In this document: one piece after another, positions 29,857 through 40,311 of the stretch
Position numbering within the stretch: position 1 is the first letter of the stretch
How the letters are laid out: each line of letters opens with the position of its first letter
From: Paraburkholderia sp. HP33-1
GTDB taxonomy: Bacteria > Pseudomonadota > Gammaproteobacteria > Burkholderiales > Burkholderiaceae
Direction of reading: 5' to 3'
NCBI RefSeq assembly: GCF_021390595.1
Contig: NZ_JAJEJR010000001.1
Span: 3,100,001 to 3,164,000, forward strand
DNA: 64,000 nucleotides
Made by a program: the position numbers and the translations under genes
Notes under the pieces: model-generated
Seen by the model: the letters and a program-made list of their open reading frames with translations, nothing else
Databases searched by the model: none
What the model was told of the DNA's origin: nothing

Positions 29857-31326
29857 TTAACGCGGTAGTTCCGATTGCCCCATCAGGAACGCATCGACCG
29901 AACGCGCGCACTGACGTCCTTCGCGGATCGCCCACACCACGAGCGACTGGCCACGACGCATGTCGCCCGCCGTGAACACCTTGTCCACCGACGTGTAGTA
30001 CGCCTTGTCACCCTCGGTCGCGGCGCGCACGTTGCCGCGCGCATCCTTGTCGACGCCGAACGCTTCGAGCACCGGCGACACCGGCTGCGTAAAGCCCATC
30101 GCGAGCAGCACGAGGTCGGCCTTCATTTCGAATTCGGAGTTCGGCACTTCGACCATCCTGCCGTCCTTCCATTCGACGCGCGCGGCGATCAGCTTCTCGA
30201 CCTTGCCGTTCTTGCCTTCGAGGCGCTTGGTCGCGACCGCCCAATCGCGCTCGCAGCCTTCCTCATGCGACGACGACGTGCGCAGCTTGATCGGCCAGTA
30301 CGGCCACACGAGCGGCTTGTTCTCTTCTTCCGGCGGCTGCGGCAGCAGTTCGAACTGCGTGACGCTTTTCGCGCCATGGCGGTTCGACGTGCCCACGCAG
30401 TCCGAACCGGTATCGCCACCGCCGATCACGACGACGTGCTTGCCCTTCGCGACGAGCTGGTTCGGCACCTTGTCGCCGGCGTTGACCTTGTTCTGCTGCG
30501 GCAGGAATTCCATCGCGTAGTACACGCCTTCGAGCTCGCGGCCCGGTACCGGCAGATCGCGCGGCGTTTCCGAACCACCGGCGATCACGACCGCGTCGAA
30601 CTGTTCGTTCAGCTCGGCCGGCGTGATGGTTTCCCTCGCCGTGTTGCCGATGTGCGCGGGCAACGAGTCCGGCTTGCCGATGAACACGTTGGTGCGGAAC
30701 GTCACGCCTTCTGCTTCCATCTGGCGCATGCGGCGGTCGATCTGCCACTTCTCCAGCTTGAAGTCGGGGATGCCGTAACGCAACAGGCCGCCGATGCGGT
30801 CGTTCTTCTCGAACACGGTCACGTCATGACCGGCGCGCGCGAGTTGCTGCGCAGCCGCGAGACCCGCAGGGCCCGAGCCGACCACGGCGACCTTCTTGCC
30901 GGTCTTGTGCTTCGGCGTTTGCGGCGCGACCCAGCCTTCGGTCCAGGCTTTGTCGATGATCGCGTGCTCGATCGACTTGATGCCGACCGGGTCGTCGTTG
31001 ATGCCGAGCGTGCAGGCCGCTTCGCACGGCGCCGGGCAGATGCGGCCCGTGAACTCGGGGAAGTTGTTGGTCGAATGCAGCACTTCGATCGCGTTCTTCC
31101 AGTCCTGACGGAACACCAGGTCGTTGAAGTCCGGGATGATGTTGTTGACCGGGCAGCCGTTGTTGCAGAACGGGATGCCGCAGTCCATGCAACGTGCGCC
31201 TTGAATCTTCGCTTCGTCGTCGCTCAGTGCCGCGACGAATTCCTTGTAGTGCTTCACACGCGTGAGCGGAGCCTCGTACGTCTCGTGGCGACGTTCGAAC
31301 TCGAGAAAACCGGTTGCCTTGCCCAT
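29857..31326 (-). CDS. gltD: Glutamate synthase small (beta) subunit
   Basis: 489 residues. The N-terminal domain carries the cysteines for two 4Fe-4S clusters: [19 protein letters not shown] and [18 protein letters not shown] fold [28 protein letters not shown] and NADPH fold [22 protein letters not shown] are both intact; the C-terminal FAD motif is [18 protein letters not shown]. It takes electrons from NADPH to the GltB subunit. It follows gltB by 104 bp on the same strand. Confidence 0.97.
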   Translation of the reverse strand: MGKATGFLEFERRHETYEAPLTRVKHYKEFVAALSDDEAKIQGARCMDCGIPFCNNGCPVNNIIPDFNDLVFRQDWKNAIEVLHSTNNFPEFTGRICPAPCEAACTLGINDDPVGIKSIEHAIIDKAWTEGWVAPQTPKHKTGKKVAVVGSGPAGLAAAQQLARAGHDVTVFEKNDRIGGLLRYGIPDFKLEKWQIDRRMRQMEAEGVTFRTNVFIGKPDSLPAHIGNTARETITPAELNEQFDAVVIAGGSETPRDLPVPGRELEGVYYAMEFLPQQNKVNAGDKVPNQLVAKGKHVVVIGGGDTGSDCVGTSNRHGAKSVTQFELLPQPPEEENKPLVWPYWPIKLRTSSSHEEGCERDWAVATKRLEGKNGKVEKLIAARVEWKDGRMVEVPNSEFEMKADLVLLAMGFTQPVSPVLEAFGVDKDARGNVRAATEGDKAYYTSVDKVFTAGDMRRGQSLVVWAIREGRQCARSVDAFLMGQSELPR

Positions 31327-31430
31327 GTGGTTCTCTTCTCTATCTGTATCTAGGGGTAATCTGGACCCGCCGCGCTTCGATTGATCGGAACGCGGCGGGT
31401 ACGTCTGAATGTGACTTCCGTGAAGGCGGC

Positions 31431-34400
31431 TCAGGCGGCGAGCACTTCGCTATTCGCCTTCTTCGCGGCGAGTTCGCCGAGCGCGCGCTTGTATTCGGTC
31501 GGGAACACCTTCACGAACTGACGGCGGGCCGCGTCCCAGTTTTCGAGCAGAGCCTTCGCACGCGGCGAGCCCGTGAACTGGAAGTGACGCTCGATGAGCC
31601 CCTTGAGCAGCGCTTCGTCGGTCGTGCCGTGATGCCACACGCCCTTGTCGACCGTGCGCTCCTGTTCGGCCTGTTGCAGCACCGGGTCGAGCGCGACCAT
31701 CGACTTGTTGCACTTGCTCCCGAACGTACCGTCCGGGTCGAACACGTACGCGACGCCGCCCGACATACCAGCCGCGAAGTTACGGCCCGTCTCGCCGAGC
31801 ACGACCACCGTGCCGCCCGTCATGTATTCGCAACCGTGATCGCCCGTGCCTTCGACAACCGCCGTCGCGCCCGAGTTACGCACGCAGAAACGCTCGCCCG
31901 CAACGCCGCGGAAGAACGCTTCACCGTCGATCGCGCCGTACATCACCGTGTTGCCGCAGATGATGTTCTCTTCCGACTTGCCGCGGAAATCGTTGGTCGG
32001 ACGGATGATGATGCGGCCGCCCGACAGGCCCTTGCCGACGTAGTCGTTACCGTCGCCGACCAGATCCAGCGTGATGCCCTTCGCGAGGAACGCGCCGAAG
32101 CTCTGACCCGCCGTGCCCTTCAGCTGGATGTGGATCGCGTCGTCAGCGAGACCTTCGTGGCCGTACTTCTTCGCGATCGTGCCCGACAGCATCGCGCCGA
32201 CCGTGCGGTTCACGTTGCGCACCGGCTGGATGAACGACACGTGCTCGCCCTTATCGATCGCGGCCTTCGCCTTCTCGATCAGCGTGTGGTCGAGCGCGCG
32301 GTCGAGGCCGTGATCCTGCACGTCGACGTGCTTGCGCGCGACTTCAGCCGGCACTTGCGGCTGATAGAACACGCGCGAGAAGTCGAGACCCTTCGCCTTC
32401 CAGTGCTCGATGCCCTTCTTCGTGTCGAGCAACTCCGCGCGGCCGATCAGGTCGTCGAACTTGCGGATACCGAGTTGCGCCATGATTTCGCGCGCTTCTT
32501 CCGCGACGAAGAAGAAGAAGTTCACGACGTGTTCCGGCTGGCCGCTGAACTTCGCACGCAGGACCGGGTCTTGCGTCGCGACGCCGACCGGGCACGTGTT
32601 CAGATGGCACTTGCGCATCATGATGCAGCCTTCGACGACGAGCGGCGCCGTCGCGAAGCCGAACTCGTCCGCACCGAGCAGCGCGCCGATCACGACGTCG
32701 CGGCCGGTCTTCATCTGACCGTCGGCCTGCACGCGGATACGGCCGCGCAGCCGGTTCAGCACGAGCGTCTGCTGCGTTTCGGCGAGACCGAGTTCCCACG
32801 GCGTGCCCGCGTGCTTGATCGACGACAGCGGCGACGCGCCCGTGCCGCCGTCATGACCGGCGATCACGACGTGATCGGCCTTCGCCTTCGCGACACCCGC
32901 GGCAACCGTACCGACGCCCGACTCCGACACGAGCTTCACCGAGATGCTCGACGACGCGTTCACGTTCTTCAGATCGTGAATCAGCTGCGCCAGGTCTTCG
33001 ATCGAGTAGATGTCGTGGTGCGGCGGCGGCGAAATCAGGCCGACGCCCGGCACCGAGTAACGCAGCTTGCCGATGTAGTCCGACACCTTGTGGCCCGGCA
33101 GCTGACCGCCTTCACCCGGCTTCGCGCCCTGCGCCATCTTGATCTGGATCTGGTCGGCCGACGCGAGGTACTCCGCCGTCACGCCGAAGCGGCCCGACGC
33201 GACCTGCTTGATGCGCGAGCGCAGCGAATCGCCTTCCTTGAGCGGAATGTCGACGACCACTTCGTCGCCGATCACGGACTTCATCGAGTCGCCGTTCCTG
33301 ATCGGAATGCCGCGCAGCTCGTTGCGATAACGGTTCGCGTCTTCACCACCTTCGCCGGTGTTCGACTTGCCGCCGATGCGGTTCATCGCGACGGCGAGTG
33401 TGGCGTGTGCTTCGGTGCTGATCGAGCCCATCGACATTGCGCCGGTCGCGAAACGCTTGACGATTTCCTTCGCCGGTTCGACTTCGTCGAGCGGGATCGC
33501 CTTGGTCGGATCGAACTTGAACTCGAACAGGCCGCGGAAGGTCATGTGGCGCTTGGTCTGATCGTTGATCAGATGCGCGTATTCCTTGTACGTCTGGTAC
33601 GAGTTGCTGCGCGCCGAGTGCTGCAGCTTGGCGATCGCATCCGGCGTCCACATATGCTCTTCGCCGCGCACGCGGTACGCGTACTCGCCGCCCGCGTCGA
33701 GCATGTTCGCGAGGACCGGGTTGTCGCCGAACGCGTCGCGGTGCAGACGGATCGCTTCTTCCGCGACGTCGAACAGACCGATGCCGCCCACCTTCGACGA
33801 CGTGCCGTGGAAGTACTTCGACACGAGGTCCTCGGCAAGACCGACCGCTTCGAAAATCTGCGCGCCGGTGTACGACATGTACGTCGAAATGCCCATCTTC
33901 GACATGACCTTCTGCAGGCCCTTGCCGACTGCCTTCGTGAAGTTATAGACCGCCTTCTCCGCCGACAGGTCGCCCTTCAGGCCGGCTGCGAGCTGGCTGA
34001 GCGTTTCCATCGCGAGGTACGGGTGCACGGCTTCCGCGCCATAGCCCGCGAGCAGCGCGAAGTGGTGCGTTTCACGCGCCGAACCAGTTTCGACGACGAG
34101 ACCCGTGCTCGTGCGCAGACCCTGCTGCACGAGGTGCGTATGGATTGCCGCCGTAGCGAGCAGCGCCGGAATCGCGACGTTGTCGCGGTCGGTCTTGCGG
34201 TCCGACACGATCAGCATGTTGTAGCCGGACTTGACCGCATCGACGGCTTCCGCGCACAGCGACGCGAGGCGCGCTTCGATGCCTTCCTTGCCCCAGGCGA
34301 CCGGATAGCAGATGTTCAGTTCGTACGAGCTGAACTTGCCGCCGGTGTACTGATCGATCGCGCGGATCTTCGCGATGTCCTTGAAGTCGAGCACCGGCTG

Positions 34401-36134
34401 CGACACTTCGAGACGCATCGGCGGGTTGATGTTGTTCGTGTCGAGCAGGTTCGGCTTCGGGCCGATGAACGACACGAGCGACATCACCATGTTTTCACGG
34501 ATCGGGTCGATCGGCGGGTTCGTGACCTGCGCGAACAGCTGCTTGAAGTAGTGGTAGAGCGTCTTGTTCTTGTTGGACATGACCGCGAGCGGCGAGTCGT
34601 TGCCCATCGAGCCGACGGCTTCCTCGCCCGCTTGCGCCATCGGCGCCATCAGGAACTTCAGGTCTTCCTGCGTATAGCCGAACGCCTGCTGGCGATCCAG
34701 CAGGGCGGCGGCTTCGCGGCGCTCCGTCACGACGTCCTCGGCCTTCGCCTCGATCTCGTCGAGTTTGATGCGCACAGCGTCGATCCAGCTCTTGTACGGC
34801 TTGGCGTTCGCGAGGTTGTCCTTCAGTTCCTTGTCGTCGATGATGCGGCCGTGCTCCATGTCGATCAGGAACATCTTGCCCGGCTGCAGACGCCACTTCT
34901 TGACGATCTTCGACTCGGGAATCGGCAGCGTGCCGGCTTCCGACGCCATGATGACGAGGTCGTCGTCGGTGACGACGTAGCGCGCCGGACGCAGACCGTT
35001 ACGGTCGAGGGTCGCGCCGATCTGGCGACCGTCGGTGAACGCGATCGCGGCGGGGCCGTCCCACGGCTCCATCATGGCGGCGTGGTATTCGTAGAACGCG
35101 CGGCGGTTCTCGTCCATCAGCGTGTGCTGTTCCCAGGCTTCCGGGATCATCATCATCATTGCGTGGACGAGCGGGTAGCCTGCCATCACCAGCAGTTCAA
35201 GACAGTTGTCGAACGATGCGGTGTCCGATTGGCCCGGATAGATCAGCGGCCACAGCTTCGGCAGATCGTCGCCGAGCACGTGCGAGGCGATCGCGCCGGT
35301 ACGCGCGTTCAGCCAGTTGACGTTGCCCTTCACCGTGTTGATTTCGCCGTTGTGGGCGATCATGCGGTACGGGTGAGCCAGCTCCCATGCCGGGAACGTG
35401 TTGGTCGAGAAGCGCTGGTGCACGAGCGCGAGCGCCGAGATGGTGCGCTCGTCCTGCAGGTCGCGGTAATACACGCCGACCTGGCCCGCGAGCAGCAGCC
35501 CCTTGTAGACGACGGTGCGCGCCGACATCGACGGCACGAAGTATTCCTTGCCGTGCTTGAGCTTGAGCGCCTGGATGCGGTGGCTCGCGGTCTTGCGGAT
35601 CACGTACAGCTTCCGCTCGAGCGCGTCGGTCACCATGATGTCCTTGCCGCGGCCGATGAAGATCTGGCGGATCAGCGGCTCGCTCGCCTTCACGGTCGGC
35701 GAGATCGGCATGGCGTGGTCGACCGGCACGTCGCGCCAGCCGAGCACGACCTGGCCTTCGGCCTTCACCGTGCGCTCGAGCTCCTGCTCACAGGCGATAC
35801 GCGATGCATGCTCCTTCGGCAGAAAAATCATGCCGACGCCGTATTCGCCAGCCGGCGGCAGCGTCACGCCTTGCCGCGCCATCTCTTCGCGATAGAAGCC
35901 GTCCGGAATCTGGATCAGGATGCCCGCGCCGTCGCCCATCAGCGGATCGGCGCCGACGGCGCCCCGGTGGTCGAGGTTCTCGAGAATCTTCAGGCCTTGC
36001 TGGACGATTTCGTGACTCTTCTGGCCCTTGATATGAGCGACGAAGCCGACGCCGCAGGCGTCATGCTCGTTCTGCGGGTCGTACAGACCTTGGGCGGCGG
36101 GAACCGGGTGAATCGGTTGCTGGTGGTCGTTCAT
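31431..36134 (-). CDS. gltB: Glutamate synthase large (alpha) subunit
   Basis: 1567 residues, full length. After a 26-residue propeptide the glutaminase nucleophile is Cys27 ([16 protein letters not shown]); class II amidotransferase marks [30 protein letters not shown] follow. The central domain, the FMN-binding synthase barrel ([43 protein letters not shown]) with the 3Fe-4S cysteines in [13 protein letters not shown], and the C-terminal beta-helix ([25 protein letters not shown]) are all present. It makes glutamate from glutamine and 2-oxoglutarate. A likely sigma-70 promoter lies about 130 bp upstream, preceded by inverted repeats. Confidence 0.98.
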   Translation of the reverse strand: MNDHQQPIHPVPAAQGLYDPQNEHDACGVGFVAHIKGQKSHEIVQQGLKILENLDHRGAVGADPLMGDGAGILIQIPDGFYREEMARQGVTLPPAGEYGVGMIFLPKEHASRIACEQELERTVKAEGQVVLGWRDVPVDHAMPISPTVKASEPLIRQIFIGRGKDIMVTDALERKLYVIRKTASHRIQALKLKHGKEYFVPSMSARTVVYKGLLLAGQVGVYYRDLQDERTISALALVHQRFSTNTFPAWELAHPYRMIAHNGEINTVKGNVNWLNARTGAIASHVLGDDLPKLWPLIYPGQSDTASFDNCLELLVMAGYPLVHAMMMMIPEAWEQHTLMDENRRAFYEYHAAMMEPWDGPAAIAFTDGRQIGATLDRNGLRPARYVVTDDDLVIMASEAGTLPIPESKIVKKWRLQPGKMFLIDMEHGRIIDDKELKDNLANAKPYKSWIDAVRIKLDEIEAKAEDVVTERREAAALLDRQQAFGYTQEDLKFLMAPMAQAGEEAVGSMGNDSPLAVMSNKNKTLYHYFKQLFAQVTNPPIDPIRENMVMSLVSFIGPKPNLLDTNNINPPMRLEVSQPVLDFKDIAKIRAIDQYTGGKFSSYELNICYPVAWGKEGIEARLASLCAEAVDAVKSGYNMLIVSDRKTDRDNVAIPALLATAAIHTHLVQQGLRTSTGLVVETGSARETHHFALLAGYGAEAVHPYLAMETLSQLAAGLKGDLSAEKAVYNFTKAVGKGLQKVMSKMGISTYMSYTGAQIFEAVGLAEDLVSKYFHGTSSKVGGIGLFDVAEEAIRLHRDAFGDNPVLANMLDAGGEYAYRVRGEEHMWTPDAIAKLQHSARSNSYQTYKEYAHLINDQTKRHMTFRGLFEFKFDPTKAIPLDEVEPAKEIVKRFATGAMSMGSISTEAHATLAVAMNRIGGKSNTGEGGEDANRYRNELRGIPIRNGDSMKSVIGDEVVVDIPLKEGDSLRSRIKQVASGRFGVTAEYLASADQIQIKMAQGAKPGEGGQLPGHKVSDYIGKLRYSVPGVGLISPPPHHDIYSIEDLAQLIHDLKNVNASSSISVKLVSESGVGTVAAGVAKAKADHVVIAGHDGGTGASPLSSIKHAGTPWELGLAETQQTLVLNRLRGRIRVQADGQMKTGRDVVIGALLGADEFGFATAPLVVEGCIMMRKCHLNTCPVGVATQDPVLRAKFSGQPEHVVNFFFFVAEEAREIMAQLGIRKFDDLIGRAELLDTKKGIEHWKAKGLDFSRVFYQPQVPAEVARKHVDVQDHGLDRALDHTLIEKAKAAIDKGEHVSFIQPVRNVNRTVGAMLSGTIAKKYGHEGLADDAIHIQLKGTAGQSFGAFLAKGITLDLVGDGNDYVGKGLSGGRIIIRPTNDFRGKSEENIICGNTVMYGAIDGEAFFRGVAGERFCVRNSGATAVVEGTGDHGCEYMTGGTVVVLGETGRNFAAGMSGGVAYVFDPDGTFGSKCNKSMVALDPVLQQAEQERTVDKGVWHHGTTDEALLKGLIERHFQFTGSPRAKALLENWDAARRQFVKVFPTEYKRALGELAAKKANSEVLAA

Positions 36135-36263
36135 GGGGACACCGTCTGTGAGGAGGCCGGACAGGCCGTTAAACCATTGTTTTTTTGCCGCAGCGCGCCT
36201 GGCGACCGCGACGGCGCTCTTCTCGCAGCAATGCCGCGCGGGTCGAAAAGCGTCGGAAATCGG

Positions 36264-36293
36264 AATATACGCGACGAATCAATGAAATAGCAA
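36264..36293 (-). promoter_or_regulatory. Predicted sigma-70 promoter of gltBD
   Basis: On the minus strand TTGCTA (36293-36288) and TATATT (36269-36264) are separated by 18 bp. The expected start point near 36257 would give a leader of about 120 nt before gltB. Confidence 0.55.
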
Positions 36294-36301
36294 ATAAAAC
36301 G

Positions 36302-36358
36302 TGGTGATCAGGCACCAATTATCAAATTGGTGCACCGCGGCTATTTTTTATTGGTGCC
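36302..36358. promoter_or_regulatory. Inverted-repeat cluster upstream of the gltB promoter
   Basis: Three nested elements: TGGTG-ATCAGG-CACCA (36302-36317); GCACCAATT-ATCA-AATTGGTGC (36312-36333), perfect 9-bp arms; and a further half site ATTGGTGCC (36350-36358). The perfect palindrome is centred near -65 from the predicted gltB start point, the position of an activator site. The GCACC/GGTGC halves recall NtrC sites, but their spacing of 12 does not match NtrC (7), so another regulator, or a relic of the neighbouring transposase-like gene's recognition palindrome, is as likely. Confidence 0.5.
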
Positions 36359-36486
36359 ATATCATTTTGAGGCGAAAGAAAACGACATACGAAATGCCGT
36401 TTTCATATAGCCCCTTGATGCAAAACACTTTATTCGGATTTAAAGCGACTCTATCGGCGACGCCATCGCGCTGCCTCGCCGCCGCC

Positions 36487-37194
36487 TCACTGCGTATGCG
36501 GTGTCTCGCGCACCTTGCGAGGCCGGCCACGCGGCAGCGGCGACACACGCCGGTTCGCGGCGCGCGCCGCCCATTCGCGGTAAGTGTCGCTGCCAAGCAC
36601 CCAGCCCTTTAACGTGGCTTGCTGGAGCTGACTCGCTTCGCGCTCGTCGAGCGGCTGCTCGCACAGTTCGCGATAAGCGCGCTGCCGCTCGAACGGCGTA
36701 TTGCCGAGTGACCAGTAGAGGGGGTGATCGGTAATCAGGCTATCGAGGGTAAGGCCGATGTGATGACGATAGCTCGACCAGCGATAATCTTCCGCCGCGC
36801 TGACGAGTTGCGCGCGGACTGGACACATTTCGACGACGCGGCTCGCGAGCAGGAAGTAGCGCTCGCCTTCGATCACCGTAGCCCGGTAGCGGCCTTCCCA
36901 CAATGTGCCGCGGCGCGCATAGCGCCGGTTGAAGTGCGCGACGTAGCGCCGCCCGACGGCCTGCATCGCCTTGGGCAAGCTCGACTCCTCGGTCGGCGTG
37001 ACGAGCAGTTGCACGGCGCCCGGCATCAAGGCGTAAGCGTGGATCGAGAGGTGATGGTCCCGGGAAGCCGCCTTCAGACAGTCGATGAAAAGCTCGTAGT
37101 CCTGGTCGTCGACGAAGGCGGGCTGCTGGTCGAGCCCGCGGAGGATGACGTGCTGCGGCTGGTCGGGGACATAAAGACGTGCAAGCCGTGCCAT
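36487..37194 (-). CDS. Y1-transposase (RAYT-like) domain protein lacking catalytic residues
   Basis: 235 residues from ATG 37194 (MARLARLYVPDQPQHVILRG). The fold matches REP-associated/IS200-type Y1 transposases: QHVILRGLDQQPAFVDDQDYELFIDCLKAA, AYALMPGAVQLLVTP, RYVAHFNRRYARRGTLWEGRYRA, VVEMCPVRAQLV and DYRWSSYRHH. The usual metal-binding NHVHLL reads GAVQLL (Ala60, Gln62) and the usual nucleophile Tyr of RYIxLNPVRAG is Val120. So it probably cannot cut or join DNA but may still bind it. The C-terminus is basic (RRVSPLPRGRPRKVRE, AT-hook-like GRPRK). It lies just upstream of gltB in the same direction. Confidence 0.85.
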   Translation of the reverse strand: MARLARLYVPDQPQHVILRGLDQQPAFVDDQDYELFIDCLKAASRDHHLSIHAYALMPGAVQLLVTPTEESSLPKAMQAVGRRYVAHFNRRYARRGTLWEGRYRATVIEGERYFLLASRVVEMCPVRAQLVSAAEDYRWSSYRHHIGLTLDSLITDHPLYWSLGNTPFERQRAYRELCEQPLDEREASQLQQATLKGWVLGSDTYREWAARAANRRVSPLPRGRPRKVRETPHTQ

Positions 37195-37381
37195 GCTGGA
37201 GTGTCCATTAGTCGCGTTGGTATATACCCGAAGGTCCAAAGAGCCGCATGCGCGCAATGTTCGACGCCATGCGGCCAAGCCAGAAACCACGTGGCGCTTA
37301 GGGAGAAAACTCTAACCGCCGCGTATGGTTTGTTTCAAACGTTGTAGTCATAATGAGCGGGCCTTTTTTGGAGGAGCACAT

Positions 37382-38107
37382 ATGAAATTAAAACAGGCCG
37401 TAACGGGGATGGCGGTAGCCGCCTGCATGAGCACGGCAGCACACGCGCAATCGGCCGGCACCTTTTTCCTCACGACGGGTTGGTTCCATCTGGCGCCCCA
37501 ATCGAGCAGCCAACCGCTGAGCGTGACCAGCATCGGCGGCAGCCCAACCAACATCACCGAAGCCAACACCGGTGCCTCACTGAGTTCGGCCGACACCATC
37601 GGCTTCACCGGCGGTTATTTCATCACCGACCACATCGCAACCGAATTCGTCATTGGCGTCCCCCCTTCTTTCGACCTGGAAGGCACGGGCAGCCTCGAAC
37701 AGTACGGCAAGATCGGGCAGGCCAAACAGTGGAGCCCGACTCTGCTGTTCAAGTACTACTTCAACGCGCCGACCGCTTCGCTCCGCCCGTATCTCGGTCT
37801 TGGTGTGAGCCGCGTCTCGTTCACCGATGCGAAGATCACCAACAGCGACTTTGAAGCCCAAGTTCTGCATGGTCCGACCACCGTGTCGACGGATAGTTCG
37901 TGGGTACCTGTGTTTAATGCGGGCTTCACGTACGCTTTCAACCAGCACTGGTTCGCCGGCCTGTCGATCTCATACCTCCCGCTCAGCACGACCGCGAAGC
38001 TGAGCTCGCAGTCGACCACGCCGGTCGGCACGCTGACCATCCAATCGCAGACCAAGATCAGGCTGAACCCGATCGTCACTTACGCCAACGTGGGCTACCG
38101 CTTCTAA
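37382..38107 (+). CDS. OmpW-family outer-membrane protein
   Basis: 241 residues from ATG 37382, with an excellent ribosome site (GGAGG, 8 bp before). Signal peptide MKLKQAVTGMAVAACMSTAAHA|Q. OmpW marks: GGYFITDHIATEFVIGVPPSFDLEG, WSPTLLFKYYFN, LRPYLGLGVSRVSF, NAGFTYAFNQHWFAGLSISYLPL, IRLNPIVTYANVGYRF with terminal Phe as needed for barrel insertion. OmpW proteins form 8-stranded barrels that pass small hydrophobic molecules. It is a single gene divergent from the transposase-like gene and is followed by a strong terminator. Confidence 0.93.
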   Translation: MKLKQAVTGMAVAACMSTAAHAQSAGTFFLTTGWFHLAPQSSSQPLSVTSIGGSPTNITEANTGASLSSADTIGFTGGYFITDHIATEFVIGVPPSFDLEGTGSLEQYGKIGQAKQWSPTLLFKYYFNAPTASLRPYLGLGVSRVSFTDAKITNSDFEAQVLHGPTTVSTDSSWVPVFNAGFTYAFNQHWFAGLSISYLPLSTTAKLSSQSTTPVGTLTIQSQTKIRLNPIVTYANVGYRF

Positions 38108-38163
38108 CGCTTCGCGAAAACGAGTGGCTTGAATTAGGGTAGTCGAATTTTCGCGGCATGGGG

Positions 38164-38195
38164 AACGCCGTCATCGAACCGATGACGGCGTTTTC
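38164..38195 (+). terminator. Rho-independent terminator after the OmpW gene
   Basis: Perfect 11-bp stem CGCCGTCATCG / CGATGACGGCG with a 3-nt loop followed by TTTTCATTT, about 60 bp after the stop. Confidence 0.9.
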
Positions 38196-38472
38196 ATTTG
38201 GCTTTGCGCTGGCGCCTTCATGGCCGCGTCAGGCGGCATGAACGTTTGTAAAAATGACCCGGATTCGGCGCGCACGTGCAATATCTGCTGACGACACGGG
38301 CATGCCCGTCTTCTCAGCGCCGCCGCGTGCGCCACGTTCCGGGCGGTGTTGCGCTTTGGCATCGAAGTTGCGTTCAGATGGCGTTCCCTACGCTGCGACC
38401 GGATACTGCGTCTGCGGATAGCGTGTCCAAGCGACGATGTGCGGGGCCTTTCAACTCATCGACGGAGCGACC
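38196..38472. other. Gap between the OmpW terminator and the DUF883 gene
   Basis: The whole gap from the OmpW stop to the DUF883 start is 365 bp, the first part being the terminator. The rest holds no supportable frame; it must contain the DUF883 promoter but I see no convincing hexamers. Confidence 0.4.
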
Positions 38473-38853
38473 ATGACAGCACTTCCAAATACGCGAGACG
38501 CCCTCGGCGAATCCTGGACCAGCGCGAGCCGCCGCGCGCGGCGCATCGCTCGCCACAGCCGCCATGCGGCCGAAGACATCGCGGTCGAGTTGCGCACCCT
38601 GCTGTCGGAACTCGAATCAACTTTGGCCGACGGCACGCAGGCCGACGCCGTGGCCTTGCGCAGCAAGCTGCGCAAACAACTGGACGCCGCGCGCGAGCGG
38701 CTGAACGACACACGCGACGCGATGCGCGAGCGCGCAGGAGTCGCGATCTCGGACGCCGATCACTACGTGCATGAAAATCCGTGGCAGACGATTGCGATCG
38801 TCGGTGGCCTTGCGCTGGTGGCGGGGGTGCTGCTCGCGTCGCGCTCGCGGTGA
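38473..38853 (+). CDS. DUF883 family (ElaB/YqjD-like) membrane-anchored protein
   Basis: 126 residues from ATG 38473. The long amphipathic helix (ESWTSASRRARRIARHSRHAAEDIAVELRTLL...) and the ending ISDADHYVHENPWQTIAIVGGLALVAGVLLASRSR are the ElaB/YqjD pattern: a coiled-coil cytoplasmic part and a C-terminal membrane anchor (about 102-121). E. coli homologues bind ribosomes at the inner membrane in stationary phase; the same role is inferred, not shown. The gene is alone, convergent with dgt. Confidence 0.88.
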   Translation: MTALPNTRDALGESWTSASRRARRIARHSRHAAEDIAVELRTLLSELESTLADGTQADAVALRSKLRKQLDAARERLNDTRDAMRERAGVAISDADHYVHENPWQTIAIVGGLALVAGVLLASRSR

Positions 38854-38958
38854 CGCTGGCTGGCGCGGCTCGATGGTGCTGGCAGCGGTGGCTCGATGGC
38901 CACATTGAATGCGGCCACGCTGAACGCTACACCCGTTGCCGCGCCTCGCCGCCAGCGG

Positions 38959-40239
38959 CTAGTTATCGTCGATAACAAACAGCCGCTGATACTCCTTGAC
39001 CGCATAGCGATCGGTCATCCCCGCGATGTAATGCGCGATCAGACGCGGCTGGCGCGCCGCATCGGCCGACTGGTAGTCCGGGGGCAGCAGTCGCGGGTCG
39101 TCGGTGAACGCGTCGAACAGGCCAACCACGATACGACGCGCCTTGTTAGCCATCCGCATCACACGATAGTGGCGGTACAGGTTTCTTAACAGAAAGCGCT
39201 TGAGCGCTGCCGCCTGCGCAGCGATCGCGTCGCTGTGCGCGACGAGCGGCGGCGCCGCACGCACGTCGTCGAGCGATGCCGGCGCGTAGCGGGCGAGATT
39301 TGCGCGCGTCGTCTCGATCAGATCGACGATCAGCGTATTGATCACGCGCCGCACCGTCTCGTGAATCAGCCGGCGCCCTTCGATCTGCGGGTAGTCGCCG
39401 CGCGCCGCCTCGCAGTGCGTCTGCCAGAGTTCAACTTCCGCAAGCTGCTCGAGCGACAGGAGGCCGGAGCGCAATCCATCGTCGACGTCGTGATTGTTGT
39501 ACGCGATTTCGTCGGCGACGTTCGCGATCTGCGCCTCCAGCGACGGCTGCCGTCCTTCGAGAAAGCGCTCGCCCAATGCGCAGAGCCGCCGCGCGTTGTC
39601 GCGCGAGCAATGCTTGAGGATGCCCTCGCGTGTTTCGAAGCACAGGTTCAGGCCATTGAACGCTCCGTAGTGCTCTTCCAGTTCGTCGACGACCGCGAGG
39701 CTTTGCAGGTTGTGCTCGAAGCCGCCGTGCTCGCGCATGCATTCGTTCAACGCATCCTGCCCGGCATGGCCGAACGGCGTATGGCCGAGATCGTGCGCGA
39801 GCGAAATCGCTTCGACGAGATCTTCGTTGACGCGCAGATTGCGCGCGACCGAACGCGCGATCTGCGCTACTTCGAGGCTATGCGTGAGGCGCGTGCGAAA
39901 CAGGTCGCCCTCGTGATTGACGAATACCTGAGTCTTGTACTCGAGCCGTCGGAATGCGGTCGAGTGGACGATGCGGTCGCGATCGCGCTGAAACTCGGTG
40001 CGCGCGCTCGGTGCGGCTTCCGCATAGCGACGCCCGCGCGACTGGCTCGAGTGTGCCGCGTACGGCGCGAGATGCGCTTCAAGCGCCTGCTGGGTCGGCG
40101 CGGCGACGGCGGGTATTGCGACGGCGGCAGCGGCATCCGCGGCGATGGCTGTGTTATCGATGCCGCTAACGGCGCCGCTCACGGCGGCTGCGCGCGCGCT
40201 CGGGTCATGCTGGATATCGTCGCTGCGCCTGTCAGTCAC
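38959..40239 (-). CDS. dgt: Deoxyguanosinetriphosphate triphosphohydrolase-like protein
   Basis: 426 residues. HD-domain phosphohydrolase: [51 protein letters not shown] gives the first His, and [25 protein letters not shown] the HD pair; [18 protein letters not shown] is the third metal segment. It hydrolyses dNTPs to nucleoside and triphosphate. The first about 55 residues are Ala-rich and lack homology to the core, so the true start may be internal. It is last in the pil-aro unit, 72 bp after aroB. Confidence 0.92.
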   Translation of the reverse strand: MTDRRSDDIQHDPSARAAAVSGAVSGIDNTAIAADAAAAVAIPAVAAPTQQALEAHLAPYAAHSSQSRGRRYAEAAPSARTEFQRDRDRIVHSTAFRRLEYKTQVFVNHEGDLFRTRLTHSLEVAQIARSVARNLRVNEDLVEAISLAHDLGHTPFGHAGQDALNECMREHGGFEHNLQSLAVVDELEEHYGAFNGLNLCFETREGILKHCSRDNARRLCALGERFLEGRQPSLEAQIANVADEIAYNNHDVDDGLRSGLLSLEQLAEVELWQTHCEAARGDYPQIEGRRLIHETVRRVINTLIVDLIETTRANLARYAPASLDDVRAAPPLVAHSDAIAAQAAALKRFLLRNLYRHYRVMRMANKARRIVVGLFDAFTDDPRLLPPDYQSADAARQPRLIAHYIAGMTDRYAVKEYQRLFVIDDN

Positions 40240-40311
40240 CGGATTCTCCGAAACATGGGCGGCGCCTCGTGACGTGGGTGCGTGAAGCGTGGCTGCAGGG
40301 CCGGGATGAAA

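Larger units (their letters stand above)
36135..36486. other. Control region upstream of gltB
   Basis: 352 bp between the transposase-like gene and gltB, both on the minus strand. It is markedly more AT-rich (about 36260-36450) than the rest of the window and holds a promoter and an inverted-repeat cluster described separately. Open frames here are short and not supported. Confidence 0.6.

Noticed and set aside
29875..31353. A 492-codon plus-strand frame opposite gltD
   Set aside because: Same GC-rich antisense artefact; composition is His/Arg-rich with no motif.
31314..36290. A 1658-codon open frame on the plus strand opposite gltB
   Set aside because: It mirrors gltB codon for codon; in GC-rich genomes the antisense frame of a real gene is often open. 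The translation is Arg/His/Asp-rich without any domain, while gltB is unmistakable.
36312..36333. NtrC binding site upstream of gltB
   Set aside because: Half sites GCACC/GGTGC fit, but the spacing is 12 rather than the usual 7 bp and no sigma-54 promoter (TGGCAC..TTGC) is found; kept only as an unassigned inverted repeat.
36487..37194. Active insertion sequence
   Set aside because: No flanking target duplication or terminal structure was found, and the catalytic residues are missing; treated as a degenerate or domesticated Y1 protein.
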